NCBI RefSeq assembly: GCF_009765825.1
Contig: NZ_LMUR01000015.1
Coordinates: 181,216-245,215 of the forward strand
DNA length: 64,000 nt
Source: Granulicella sp. L60
GTDB taxonomy: Bacteria > Acidobacteriota > Terriglobia > Terriglobales > Acidobacteriaceae
Direction of reading: 5' to 3'
A model generated the notes under the pieces. It made no database searches, was not told the DNA's origin, and worked only from the letters and a program-made list of their open reading frames with translations. The translations under genes were made by a program, and so were the position numbers. Shown here in pieces: positions 26,001 to 35,017 of the stretch (the first letter of the stretch is position 1; each line of letters begins with the position of its first letter).

Positions 26001-26086
26001 TCATCCGGCTGCGTGCGAAAGACGGACACAGCAAAGACCGGAGTACAAAACAAAAAAAGAAGCAGGGCAGACAGCAGACGACGTCG
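23060..26086 (-). CDS. Secreted double pectate-lyase-fold protein with C-terminal beta-propeller
   Basis: 1,008 residues from ATG 26086 (AAGGA upstream), opening a signal peptide (MRRRLLSALLLFLFCTPVFA). The first right-handed beta-helix starts with the Pectate_lyase_3 block GVRADGVADDSAALQRAID and VFVPSGRYCLTRTLYV; a second copy begins around residue 385 with LGVKGDGTTDDTEAIQRAI and LYFPSGHYIVTDTL. After about residue 740 an NHL/SGL-type propeller follows (LYFVDRHEQRIYGWS, NLAFDKAGDLLVLSS, GESVAVDAKGNVYVANGEIF, DLVFGDKDQKTLFI). Such proteins bind or cleave polysaccharide outside the cell; catalytic residues cannot be confirmed by eye and the substrate need not be pectin. No operon partner nearby. 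Confidence 0.82.
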   Translation of the reverse strand, partial: RRRLLSALLLFLFCTPVFAVSVFRTQPDDPKAVIVTGVRADGVADDSAALQRAIDKAAGTGSEGLVFVPSGRYCLTRTLYVWPGVRVIGFGEKRPIFVLADNTPGFQKGVADMVIFTGPRPNASRSDDTEVPFPPPGSVPPDPKIADATPGTFYSAMSNIDFEIGSGNPAAIGIRFHAAQHAFLSHMDFHVGSGLAALTQVGNEAEDLHIYGGRYGILTEKTSPAWQFTLIDSTFEGQRESAIREHETGLTLIRDTFRNVPAAIDIDPQYYDQLWVKDSRFEDITGPVVTISSEKSPLNEIGFENATLSHAPTFALFRESGRKIAGKGDAYRVSSFNYGLIVPTEGVMGSIGLRYDASPLASMPAPLPPAFPALPQTSDWTNVKTLGVKGDGTTDDTEAIQRAIASHRVLYFPSGHYIVTDTLTLKPDTVLVGLHPTLTQLDLPDDTPGFRGVGTPKPVVLAQSGGTNILSGIGILTNGVNPRAVGTLWMAGEQSLIDDVRYLGGHGSGTNPYNNNHTADPDLKKRWDSQYPSLWITHGGGGTFANIWTPNTFAQAGFYVSDTKTPGHVYELSNEHHVRVEIKLDHVENWNIDAPQTEEEAGESPEALSLEISFSRNITIANYHAYRVTRSRAPFPTAVRVFHSQDIHFRNVHVNAESGYATCDANGCGTFLRVSKYPYENAIMDVTHHLEVREREFAVLDILAQPVRSAVQSTSAVLSDNGVEKLEDGFFSIAGAAVDAAGKLYFVDRHEQRIYGWSRAEGLSIERDAPLDPVNLAFDKAGDLLVLSSSGPESTVYTFRPGSPESEITVLQPQPTTQHAGATALLPMNYWNNGEFKDQLHPQAMTYTTLAEMFAQDVSTPKAREYVSPDGSVFLLAGRVFQQGPATDTSGWRFSDNLDTYGFIHATPGSRVYVSSASEDITYSALVNSDGTLTDLKRFTDRGGESVAVDAKGNVYVANGEIFVYSPQGKQIAEIDVPERPLDLVFGDKDQKTLFILAHHALFAAHVR

Positions 26087-26293
26087 CATGAGGAGTTCCT
26101 TCCCGACCATTATTGTCATCCGCAGCCCAAAGCGCTACATCTGCATCAACGTCAACACCTGCTGCTCCGAAACAATCAGCCCATGAGTCATAAATGACGA
26201 GTGACGAATAGAGGCGCGGATACAGCCTTAAAGGCCGCCTCGCATCGGTAGACAGATCTCAATCCACACGTTGACCAGACTTATTAGGATTTG

Positions 26294-26370
26294 TGGTGGC
26301 CCGGGCAGGAGTCCAACCTGCGACCTTCGCGTTAGGAGTGCGCTGCTCTATGCAACTGAGCTACCGGGCC
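26294..26370 (-). tRNA. tRNA-Arg (CCT), structurally unusual
   Basis: 77 bases on the minus strand. A perfect 7-bp acceptor stem (GGCCCGG/CCGGGCC), discriminator A and encoded CCA; D stem GCTC/GAGC; loop CTCCTAA giving anticodon CCT; T stem GCAGG/CCTGC. Two oddities. The D loop is AGTTGCATA and the T loop TTGGACT, so the universal G19-C56 tertiary pair appears as C19-G56. The anticodon stem (GCGCA/CGCGA) has mismatches at 27-43 and 31-39. The swap keeps pairing potential, which argues for a functional tRNA. Confidence 0.85.
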
Positions 26371-26466
26371 ATGTTTTCGAGGGGCAGATCGCAACCTAGC
26401 TGTGATGCCAAGTATGCGAGGAACCACAGCTAGTGTATCCGATGTCGCAAGTAGAGGTTATACTCC

Positions 26467-26493
26467 ACTGCTCTACGCAACTGGGCTTAGGGC
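26467..26493 (-). repeat. Partial copy of the tRNA-Arg 5' half
   Basis: 27 bases (minus strand GGCCCTAAGCCCAGTTGCGT, then AGAGCAG) match the first 28 bases of the tRNA-Arg gene about 97 bases away, at roughly 23 positions. They cover acceptor 5' strand and D arm, including the unusual C19. Nothing resembling an anticodon or T arm follows. It is a tRNA remnant or an integration-type duplication. Confidence 0.55.
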
Positions 26494-26558
26494 CAGCAAC
26501 GCTGGTGTATCAGGTGGCTTGAGTGCGGTGCAGTGATAAACTTGACAGTGGAGACTTT

Positions 26559-27790
<1,232 letters not shown>

Positions 27791-27791
<1 letters not shown>

Positions 27792-27822
27792 AACTCAAGC
27801 CTGCACCTACGCACCTGAGTTT
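27791..27822. terminator. Bidirectional terminator-like repeat between ispG and TetR genes
   Basis: aaactca (27791-27797) pairs with tgagttt (27816-27822), with an 18-base loop that can extend pairing by one G-C after a mismatch. The A/T-ended stem between two convergent genes suits a weak two-way terminator. Confidence 0.35.
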
Positions 27823-28403
27823 CAAACACTCGCAACACTATGCGACAACGACTCAGCGACCGTATCGAGGATCTCCTCCGCCAGCGCGCTATCCGCCGTG
27901 CTTCGAGCCAGCACCAATCCTCCAACGAGGCTCGCGTATGCCGCAATCGCCCTCTTCCTGCGTACCACCTCTCCGCGCCCTGGAATAAAACCTTCAAGCG
28001 TCTGGATGAACCGCTGTAGCCCCTCCGTAACCACACGCCGAACCGTTACAGGTTGCCGCGCCAGCTCACCTCCAAGCGACGGAAAAAGGCAGCCCGCACC
28101 CGGATCTTTGCAGTGCCTCAGTGTCAGGTAGTTTTCCGTCAACGCCTGCAGCGGATCGCCCTTCGCCTCTGTCATCACCCGCTCCCACCTTGCCGCCGAA
28201 TCACTCATCGCCCGCTCTGTAGCGCACGCAATCAGATCCTCTTTGGAAGCAAAGTGTCCATAGAATCCCCCATGCGTCAGCCCGGCCTCCTTCATCACCT
28301 CCGCAACGCCGATACCTTCAAAGCCTCGCTCCCGAAAACGCTTCGCTGCCGAAGAAAGGATCTTCTCACGATGCTCTACCATCCTCTCCCTGCTCACCCT
28401 CAT
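27822..28403 (-). CDS. TetR/AcrR-family transcriptional repressor
   Basis: 193 residues from ATG 28403, eight bases after AGGAGG; an in-frame extension to 28565 has no such site. The N-terminal helix-turn-helix is clear: REKILSSAAKRFRERGFEGI, then VAEVMKEAGLTHGGFYGHF and SKEDLIACATERAM. The C-terminal ligand domain contains a CLFPSLGGELARQP segment seen in AcrR-like regulators of efflux or oxidoreductase genes. Its target is not adjacent: the neighbours are ispG (convergent) and the Lrp gene (same strand, 113 bases upstream). Confidence 0.9.
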   Translation of the reverse strand: MRVSRERMVEHREKILSSAAKRFRERGFEGIGVAEVMKEAGLTHGGFYGHFASKEDLIACATERAMSDSAARWERVMTEAKGDPLQALTENYLTLRHCKDPGAGCLFPSLGGELARQPVTVRRVVTEGLQRFIQTLEGFIPGRGEVVRRKRAIAAYASLVGGLVLARSTADSALAEEILDTVAESLSHSVASV

Positions 28404-28516
28404 CCCGAACCTCCTGAGCCCTCGGAACTTAGATGACGCAAACGCAGTTTGGCACCACGGGATAAGACAATCTTCGTGAGTTTGCTCCAGATAAGGGCCA
28501 CCGTACGACTGCCGGA

Positions 28517-29008
28517 TTATCTCTCCGAAGATCGTCCGGAGAGTCCGGCGTTCTTCAGCAGCCACGCCTCCTGTTGGCGAGAGACCGGCGTCGAAAGAAC
28601 CATGCTCGTCGTTGGCATCCCATAGGGAAGCAGACGCTCAATCAACGGCTCCAGCTGGTCGATAGACGTAAGCATCACCTTGATCAGGAAAGCGTCGCCG
28701 CCCGTAATATGGTGGCACTCCTGTATCGCATCGATAGTGGGCAAAAACTTCAAAAATGGCCTATAGTGCGTGTTGTCACACGTCAGTCGAATGAACGCGA
28801 TGACCGAGTACCCGAAAGCTCTCTCGTCCAGCAAAGCCCGGTATCCGAGGATGACCTTATCAGCCTCCAACTGGTGCACCCGTTCCGCAACTGCCGAAGG
28901 AGAGAGCCCCACCTTACGGCCAAGCTCCGCATAAGAAAGCCTGGCATCCGCGGCCAGCGCACACACAATGTTGTAATCAATCGAGTCGAGATCGTGAGCT
29001 GCTGCCAT
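28517..29008 (-). CDS. Lrp/AsnC-family transcriptional regulator
   Basis: 163 residues from ATG 29008 with AAGGGG upstream. N-terminal helix-turn-helix: LDSIDYNIVCALAADARLSY, ELGRKVGLSPSAVAERVHQLE. A RAM ligand-binding domain follows: ITGGDAFLIKVMLTSIDQLE. Lrp proteins sense amino acids. This one is divergent from the histidine-degradation operon (205-base gap with an inverted repeat), so it is a good candidate for its amino-acid-responsive regulator in place of HutC. Confidence 0.92.
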   Translation of the reverse strand: MAAAHDLDSIDYNIVCALAADARLSYAELGRKVGLSPSAVAERVHQLEADKVILGYRALLDERAFGYSVIAFIRLTCDNTHYRPFLKFLPTIDAIQECHHITGGDAFLIKVMLTSIDQLEPLIERLLPYGMPTTSMVLSTPVSRQQEAWLLKNAGLSGRSSER

Positions 29009-29140
29009 CAGGTGGATTCCCCTTACGTTGACATTCTTTTGAAGATTAGACACCAAACTAGATCGTTTTGTTGAACTTAGTACGTTCAATCCGCTGAAAA
29101 TTGCACTTGATTTGCTCGATTGATTGGGCTACGTCTAAAT

Positions 29141-29161
29141 TATCCGTTATTTCATCGGATA
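29141..29161. promoter_or_regulatory. Candidate Lrp/hut operator
   Basis: tatccg...cggata, a 6+6 inverted repeat with a 9-base AT-rich spacer, centred in the divergent gap between the Lrp gene and hutH, 52 bases before the hutH ATG. Spacing resembles Lrp-type sites (two turns). Assignment is inference. Confidence 0.35.
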
Positions 29162-29212
29162 TCGAGCCGTTTTTGCGGCGGAATCACATGGCCCATCACA
29201 GGCCCCTGAACT

Positions 29213-30736
29213 ATGCTCCTCCATATGGTTCAATTGCAGGGAAATACACTTACTCTCCATGAGGTCATTCGCGTCGCGCGCACAGGCGAACAGGTCTCGA
29301 TCTCAGCTCCGGCGCTCGCCCGGATGAAGACATCTCGCGCCAAGGTCGATCAAGCGCTGCGCAGCGATACCGCGGTTTACGCCCTTAACACCGGAGTCGG
29401 CCTGCTTGCAAACGTCCGTCTCGAATCCGCTGACATCGAACAGATGCAGGTAAATCTCGTGCGCTCCCATTGCTGCGGCGTCGGCGATCCGTTGCCCACC
29501 GACGTCGTTCGAGCGATGATGCTCATCCGTGCAAACATCCTTGCCATGGGTCTCTCCGGCATTCGCGCCGTAGTCGCTGAGCGTCTCTGCGATCTTCTGA
29601 ATCACGGCATCACCCCGGTCGTCCCCATGCGCGGAAGCGTAGGCGCAAGCGGCGACCTCGCACCTCTTGCACACATGGCGCTGGCGTTGATCGGCGAGGG
29701 CGAAGCCTTTCTGGGCGGTCAGCGACTCTCCGCGGCGGAGTGCCTGCAACGCGTCGGCCTCGAACCTCTGAAGCTCCAGGGCAAAGAAGGCATCTCGCTG
29801 CTCAACGGAACCCAGGCGATGCTGGCTATCGGCTGCCTCCAGCTCCACGACCTCGACACCCTCTTCCAGTCGGCCCAGATCGCCTCCGCACTCACCCTGC
29901 AGGCTCTGCGCGGAACATCGGCTGCGTACGACGAACGCCTCCACGCCGCACGCCCACACCCCGGACAGGTCCATAGCGCAGCATCTCTCCGCGACCTGCT
30001 CGCAGGAGCCACACGCCACACCTCCAGCACCAAGGTCCAGGACGCCTACTGCCTGCGCTGCGTTCCCCAGGTACACGGCGCCGTATGGGATTGTCTCCGT
30101 CAGGCAGAGCGTGTCTTCGCCATCGAACTCAACAGCGCCACCGACAACCCCCTCCTCTTCGATGAAGACTTCATCTCCGGCGGCAACTTCCACGGCGCAC
30201 CGTTGGCCCTCGTGCTCGACCAACTCGCCATCGCGCTCTGCCAGCTCGCCGGAATCTCCGAGCGGCGCACCGAACGCCTGATGAACCCCAGCCTCAACGA
30301 GGGTCTTCCCGCATTTCTCGCCGCTCACCCCGGAATCGAGTCCGGCCTCATGATGGCCCAGGTCACCTCCGCCGCGTTGGTCGCGGAGATGCGTGTTCTG
30401 GCCACTCCAGCCTCTGCATGCTCCATCCCCACCAGCGGCAATCAGGAAGACTTCGTCAGCATGGGCATGACCTCTGCCCTCAAGCTCATGCAGTCCGCCG
30501 CCCACTGCCGCATGGTGCTCGCGATCGAATGGCTCACAGCAACCCGAGCTCTCGACCTTCGCGGCGACCGCTTCGTCTCTCCTCTGCTCGATGCTGCCCG
30601 CAACGCCTTCCGCGTCGACTGCCCAGCGTGGGAACACGATCGCGTCATGTCCGGCATCATGGCAGATGCGGACCACTTTCTACTGACCGCAGACTGGTCC
30701 TCAATCCTCACCCCGCAGGAGGCACTTCAGGCATGA
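29213..30736 (+). CDS. hutH: Histidine ammonia-lyase
   Basis: 507 residues. Eliminates ammonia from L-histidine to give urocanate, the first step of histidine use. The MIO prosthetic group forms from A145-S146-G147 in [29 protein letters not shown] carries the family's substrate-side histidine. [22 protein letters not shown] and the [12 protein letters not shown] block complete the active site. Start at ATG 29213; an ATG four codons later is equally possible. First gene of a five-gene operon; its stop overlaps hutU as ATGA. Divergent from an Lrp-type regulator. Confidence 0.96.
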   Translation: MLLHMVQLQGNTLTLHEVIRVARTGEQVSISAPALARMKTSRAKVDQALRSDTAVYALNTGVGLLANVRLESADIEQMQVNLVRSHCCGVGDPLPTDVVRAMMLIRANILAMGLSGIRAVVAERLCDLLNHGITPVVPMRGSVGASGDLAPLAHMALALIGEGEAFLGGQRLSAAECLQRVGLEPLKLQGKEGISLLNGTQAMLAIGCLQLHDLDTLFQSAQIASALTLQALRGTSAAYDERLHAARPHPGQVHSAASLRDLLAGATRHTSSTKVQDAYCLRCVPQVHGAVWDCLRQAERVFAIELNSATDNPLLFDEDFISGGNFHGAPLALVLDQLAIALCQLAGISERRTERLMNPSLNEGLPAFLAAHPGIESGLMMAQVTSAALVAEMRVLATPASACSIPTSGNQEDFVSMGMTSALKLMQSAAHCRMVLAIEWLTATRALDLRGDRFVSPLLDAARNAFRVDCPAWEHDRVMSGIMADADHFLLTADWSSILTPQEALQA

Positions 30737-32412
30737 GCAGCTACACTCCCGTCCGCGCACCTCGAGGCAACACACGCACCGCACCCGGCTGGATTCAGGA
30801 AGCCGCCAAACGCATGCTGATGAACAACCTCGATCCCGAGGTCGCGGAGAGGCCGGAAGACCTCATCGTCTACGGCGGGCGCGGCAAGGCAGCGCGCAAC
30901 TGGGAGGCCTACCACACCATCATCCGAACCCTCGACCGCCTGCAGAATCACGAGACCCTCCTCGTTCAGTCTGGAAAAGCAGTCGCTGTCCTCGAGACGC
31001 ATCCCCTCGCTCCCAGGGTACTCATTGCCAACTCCAACCTCGTTCCTCACTGGGCTAACTGGGACGAGTTCGACAAGCTGGACCGCGCCGGTCTCATGAT
31101 GTACGGCCAGATGACTGCAGGCTCCTGGATCTACATCGGAACCCAGGGAATCCTGCAGGGCACTTACGAAACCTTCCTCGGCGCCGCGCAAAAGTACTTC
31201 AACGGCTCTCTCAAGGGAACCATCACGCTCACCGCTGGCCTAGGCGGCATGGGCGGCGCACAGCCTCTCGCTGTAAAGCTTGCCGGTGGCGTCAGCATCT
31301 GCATCGAAGCGGACGAGACCCGCATCAAGCGCCGCATCGACACCCGCTATCTCGACGAGGTCGCCACCTCTCTCGATGACGCCATCACCCGCGCCAAAGC
31401 AGCTCGCGCCGAAGGCCGCGCCGTCTCCATCGGCCTCCTCGGAAATGCCGCAGCCATCCTTCCCAAGGTCGTGCAGAGCGGATTTGTTCCCGATATCGTT
31501 ACAGATCAGACCAGCTCCCACGATCCACTCTACGGCTATCTTCCAATCAGCAAAGCCGATGAAGATCTTCAGGCCCAGCGAACCCGCGACCCCGAACAGT
31601 ATCTCCAACGCGTGCGCGCCGACATCGCCCAGCACGTTCAGGCGATCCTCGAACTCCAGCGCCGCGGCTCCATCTGCTTCGACTACGGCAACAACCTCCG
31701 CGCCCAGGCCAAGATCGCCGGTGTCAACGATGCCTTCGACTATCCAGGCTTCGTCCCCGCCTTCATCCGCGACTCCTTCTGCGAGGGTCGCGGCCCCTTC
31801 CGCTGGGTCGCTCTCTCCGGCGATCCAGCCGACATTGCAGCCACCGACGCCGCCCTCATGGAGCTCTTCCCCGACGACGCCCGCCTCAATCAGTGGCTCC
31901 CGTGGGCGGGAAAACACGTAGCCTTCCAGGGTCTTCCCGCACGCATCTGCTGGCTCGGATATCGCGAGCGCGACCGTGCCGGCCTCCTCTTCAACCAGAT
32001 GGTGCGCGATGGACGTCTCAAAGCCCCCATCGTCATCGGCCGCGATCATCTCGATGCAGGTTCGGTGGCCAGTCCCTACCGCGAGACCGAAGCCATGCTC
32101 GACGGCTCCGACGCAGTCTCCGACTGGGCTCTCCTCAACTTCGCAACCGGCATCGCCAGCGGAGCCGGATGGATGAGCTTTCACCACGGCGGCGGCGTCG
32201 GAATGGGCTACAGTCAACATGCAGGCCTGGTCGCAGTCGCCGACGGCAGTGACGAAGCAGAACAGCGACTCCGCCTCTGCCTCACCAACGACCCCGCGAT
32301 GGGCATCATCCGCCACGCCGACGCCGGCTACGATAAAGCCAAGACCATGGCAGCCCAACGCGGCCTCGATCTTCCCAGCGTCGACCTCATAGGCATCGAA
32401 ACAAAGAGATGA
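30733..32412 (+). CDS. hutU: Urocanate hydratase
   Basis: 559 residues, the normal length. Adds water to urocanate to form imidazolonepropionate with tightly bound NAD+. Motifs: [40 protein letters not shown], the NAD+ loop [33 protein letters not shown], and [16 protein letters not shown] near the end. Start chosen at ATG 30733, overlapping the hutH TGA; the same frame is open much further upstream but runs antisense-like through hutH and is not coding. Stop overlaps hutI as ATGA. Confidence 0.97.
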   Translation: MSSYTPVRAPRGNTRTAPGWIQEAAKRMLMNNLDPEVAERPEDLIVYGGRGKAARNWEAYHTIIRTLDRLQNHETLLVQSGKAVAVLETHPLAPRVLIANSNLVPHWANWDEFDKLDRAGLMMYGQMTAGSWIYIGTQGILQGTYETFLGAAQKYFNGSLKGTITLTAGLGGMGGAQPLAVKLAGGVSICIEADETRIKRRIDTRYLDEVATSLDDAITRAKAARAEGRAVSIGLLGNAAAILPKVVQSGFVPDIVTDQTSSHDPLYGYLPISKADEDLQAQRTRDPEQYLQRVRADIAQHVQAILELQRRGSICFDYGNNLRAQAKIAGVNDAFDYPGFVPAFIRDSFCEGRGPFRWVALSGDPADIAATDAALMELFPDDARLNQWLPWAGKHVAFQGLPARICWLGYRERDRAGLLFNQMVRDGRLKAPIVIGRDHLDAGSVASPYRETEAMLDGSDAVSDWALLNFATGIASGAGWMSFHHGGGVGMGYSQHAGLVAVADGSDEAEQRLRLCLTNDPAMGIIRHADAGYDKAKTMAAQRGLDLPSVDLIGIETKR

Positions 32413-33629
32413 CCAAGCTCCTCCGCAACATCTCGCAGCTCGTAACCCCGGAAGGCCCTGGCCCAAAACGCGGTGCAGCCATGGGCCATCTGCGCATCGT
32501 CAAGAACGCCGCAGTCGCCATCGACGCAGGCAAGATCTCGTGGATCGGCCCCGAGCACGAGTGGACCGGCAACGCCGAAGAGACAATCGACATCGGCAAC
32601 CGCGCTCTCATCCCCGGCCTCGTCGATCCCCACACTCACGCCATCTGGGCAGGTGATCGGCTCGCCGACTTCGAAGCCCGCAGCGCCGGCGCAACCTACG
32701 AGCAGATCCTCGCAGCAGGCGGAGGCATCTGGCACACCATCCGCGAGACCGCCGGCGCAACCAGCGAGCAGATGGCCGCCCTCGCCCTGCCACGCATTTA
32801 CGCACTCCTCCGCTCCGGTGCCACCACCATCGAAGTCAAATCCGGCTACGGATACACCCCAGCCTCCGAGCTTCGCATGCTCGAAGCCATCCAGCTTTTG
32901 CAGACGCAAACCCACGCACATCTCATCCCAACCCTCCTCATCCACATCTGCCCCAAAGACGCTGTTGAGCGCCACGAATACCGCGAAACAGTCTGCCGCG
33001 ACCTCATCCCCGAAACATCTCGTCGCGGTCTCGCCACCGCCGTCGACATCTTCGTCGAACACCACTCCTGGAGCGCAAAGGATGCCCGTATCATCCTCAC
33101 CTGCGCTCAGTCACACGGCTTCAAGATCAAACTCCACACCGAGCAGTTCCAGCGCATCGGCGGCGTCGAACTCGGCATAGAGCTCAAGGCCCTCAGCATC
33201 GACCATCTAGAAGCCTGCACACCCGATCAGTATCAAAGCATCGCCGCCTCCAACACCATCGCGACCATCCTCCCCGGCGTCAGCCTGCATCTCGGCCTGC
33301 CCACCGCACCCGGCCGCGCCCTCATCGACGCCGGAGCAGCCGTAGCCATCGGCACCGACCTCAACCCCGGCTCCAGCCCTCTCTTCTCCACCGCCGCCGC
33401 ACTTGGCCTCGCCGTCCGCCTTACCGGCCTCACCGCCGCAGAGGCCCTCACCGCCTCCACAGTCAACGCCGCCGCTGCCCTCGGCCTCGCAAACTCCGGA
33501 CGACTCGAAGTCGGCCAACCCGCCGACATGCTCGTCCTCGAAACCCCGGACTGGCGCGACCTCCCATACACCCTCGGACAAAACATGGTCAGCGAAGTTT
33601 GGATCGCCGGACAGAGGCAGCCAGCATGA
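32409..33629 (+). CDS. hutI: Imidazolonepropionase
   Basis: 406 residues. Hydrolyses imidazolonepropionate to N-formimino-L-glutamate. Amidohydrolase TIM barrel with [14 protein letters not shown] (HxH metal site), a [12 protein letters not shown] substrate strand, [12 protein letters not shown] (metal His), DHLEAC and [14 protein letters not shown] (metal Asp). Terminal region [19 protein letters not shown] is typical of HutI. It overlaps hutU and hutF by ATGA at both ends. Confidence 0.97.
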   Translation: MTKLLRNISQLVTPEGPGPKRGAAMGHLRIVKNAAVAIDAGKISWIGPEHEWTGNAEETIDIGNRALIPGLVDPHTHAIWAGDRLADFEARSAGATYEQILAAGGGIWHTIRETAGATSEQMAALALPRIYALLRSGATTIEVKSGYGYTPASELRMLEAIQLLQTQTHAHLIPTLLIHICPKDAVERHEYRETVCRDLIPETSRRGLATAVDIFVEHHSWSAKDARIILTCAQSHGFKIKLHTEQFQRIGGVELGIELKALSIDHLEACTPDQYQSIAASNTIATILPGVSLHLGLPTAPGRALIDAGAAVAIGTDLNPGSSPLFSTAAALGLAVRLTGLTAAEALTASTVNAAAALGLANSGRLEVGQPADMLVLETPDWRDLPYTLGQNMVSEVWIAGQRQPA

Positions 33630-35017
33630 ACATCTCCTACCAGCCCGAACTCCTCTTCGTCGATGGCCGCTTTCACCAGCACTACGCCCTCGAAGTATCC
33701 AGCGACGGCACCATCGTTTCCGTCGGTCCAATCGCACAGAGTCGTACCGAAGCCTCCATCCATAAGCTCCCGGGTCGCGCCCTTCTTCCCGGCATGATCG
33801 ACATCCACTCGCACTCCTTCCAACGCGCCCTGCGAGGCAAAGCCGAGTCCCGGCGCAGAAGCGGCCCTGACTTCTGGTCATGGCGCAACATCATGTATCG
33901 CTGCGCCCTCGCCCTTACGCCGGAGGAGATCTACGATGTAGCCCGCATGGCATTTCTCGAGATGGCACTGGCTGGCATCACCACCGTCGGCGAGTTCCAC
34001 TATCTCCACCGCACCCCCACAGGCTCTCCCTACGACGACCCCAACCTGCTCGCCAAACAAGTCATCCGCGCCGCCGACAGCGTAGGAATCCGCATCGTCC
34101 TACTGCGTTGCGCCTACGTTCGCTCTGGCTTCGAGCTTTCGCCCGATCCCGGCCAGATCCGCTTCCTCGAGCTCGACGCCGAAAAATTCCTCCGCGACGC
34201 CGACACCCTCAGGAACGAGATCGCCGCGATGCCCGCCACCGTCACCTTCGGCCTCGCCCCACACAGCGTCCGCGCCGTCCCACGCGAGTACCTGCGCACC
34301 ATCTCCTCCTGGGCGCACTCCCACGCGCTCCCTCTCCACATGCACGTGGCCGAGCAGCCCGCCGAGATCGACGCCTGCATCGCCGAGTACACCCTCACCC
34401 CATTCCACCTTCTCGATCAACTCGGACTTCTCACTCCAGACTTCACCGCCATCCACGCCATCCATCTCCAACCCGGCGAGATCGAACGCATGGCCCTCGG
34501 AAAGATCACCGTCGGCGCCTGCCCCACCACCGAGCGCAATCTAGGCGACGGCATCCTCTGCGCCGACGAACTGATCGACGCCGGAGTCTCTATCGCCCTC
34601 GGCACCGACAGCCACACCCAGACCGACGCACTCGAAAACGCCCGCGAGCTCGAGTCCAACCTGCGCCTCCGCCACCTCCAGCGCGCAGTCCTCGACGGCA
34701 GGCAAGGCGAACCCCTCCCCGCGCTCCTCTTCGACTTCGCCACCCGCAGCGGCGCGCGCTCCCTGCACGTAGACACCGGCACGCTCGAACCCGGCAAACC
34801 GGCGGACTTCTTCACCATCGATCTATCCGACTGCGCCATAGCGGGCAGCCTGCCCGAAGAGCTTCTCACCAACATCGTCTTCAGCATGTCCCCCGGCGCA
34901 ATCCGCGACGTCGCCGTTGCCGGCAAACTCATCGTCAACCACAGTCAGCACCCCCAGCAGGTCGAGATCATCGAAGCCTTTCGCTGCGTCCAGCAGCGCC
35001 TCGGAGCCGAACTATGA
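33626..35017 (+). CDS. hutF: Formimidoylglutamate deiminase
   Basis: 463 residues from ATG 33626 (ATGA overlap with hutI). Converts N-formimino-L-glutamate to N-formyl-L-glutamate plus ammonia, the HutF branch rather than direct HutG/formiminotransferase cleavage. Amidohydrolase motifs: PGMIDIHSHSFQRALRG, LALTPEEIYDVARMAFLEM, TTVGEFHYLH, PLHMHVAEQPAEID, and ALGTDSHTQTDALENAREL. Arg/His residues around HSHSFQR are those used by HutF for the formimino group. A HutF route requires a deformylase to finish; none of the HutG family is in this operon. Confidence 0.95.
   Translation: MNISYQPELLFVDGRFHQHYALEVSSDGTIVSVGPIAQSRTEASIHKLPGRALLPGMIDIHSHSFQRALRGKAESRRRSGPDFWSWRNIMYRCALALTPEEIYDVARMAFLEMALAGITTVGEFHYLHRTPTGSPYDDPNLLAKQVIRAADSVGIRIVLLRCAYVRSGFELSPDPGQIRFLELDAEKFLRDADTLRNEIAAMPATVTFGLAPHSVRAVPREYLRTISSWAHSHALPLHMHVAEQPAEIDACIAEYTLTPFHLLDQLGLLTPDFTAIHAIHLQPGEIERMALGKITVGACPTTERNLGDGILCADELIDAGVSIALGTDSHTQTDALENARELESNLRLRHLQRAVLDGRQGEPLPALLFDFATRSGARSLHVDTGTLEPGKPADFFTIDLSDCAIAGSLPEELLTNIVFSMSPGAIRDVAVAGKLIVNHSQHPQQVEIIEAFRCVQQRLGAEL

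Noticed and set aside
29303..30676. 457-codon minus-strand open frame opposite hutH
   Set aside because: GC-rich antisense shadow with no motifs; hutH is unambiguous.
30418..30732. In-frame extension of hutU upstream into hutH
   Set aside because: Arg/Pro-rich frame within hutH; the ATGA overlap at 30733 and family length fix the start.
31240..32466. 408-codon minus-strand open frame opposite hutU
   Set aside because: Antisense shadow; Gly/Ala/Val-rich with no domain.
33880..35013. Long open frame before the M20 gene
   Set aside because: Its first 378 codons lie within hutF and give an Arg/Pro/His-rich shadow; M20 homology begins at 35014.
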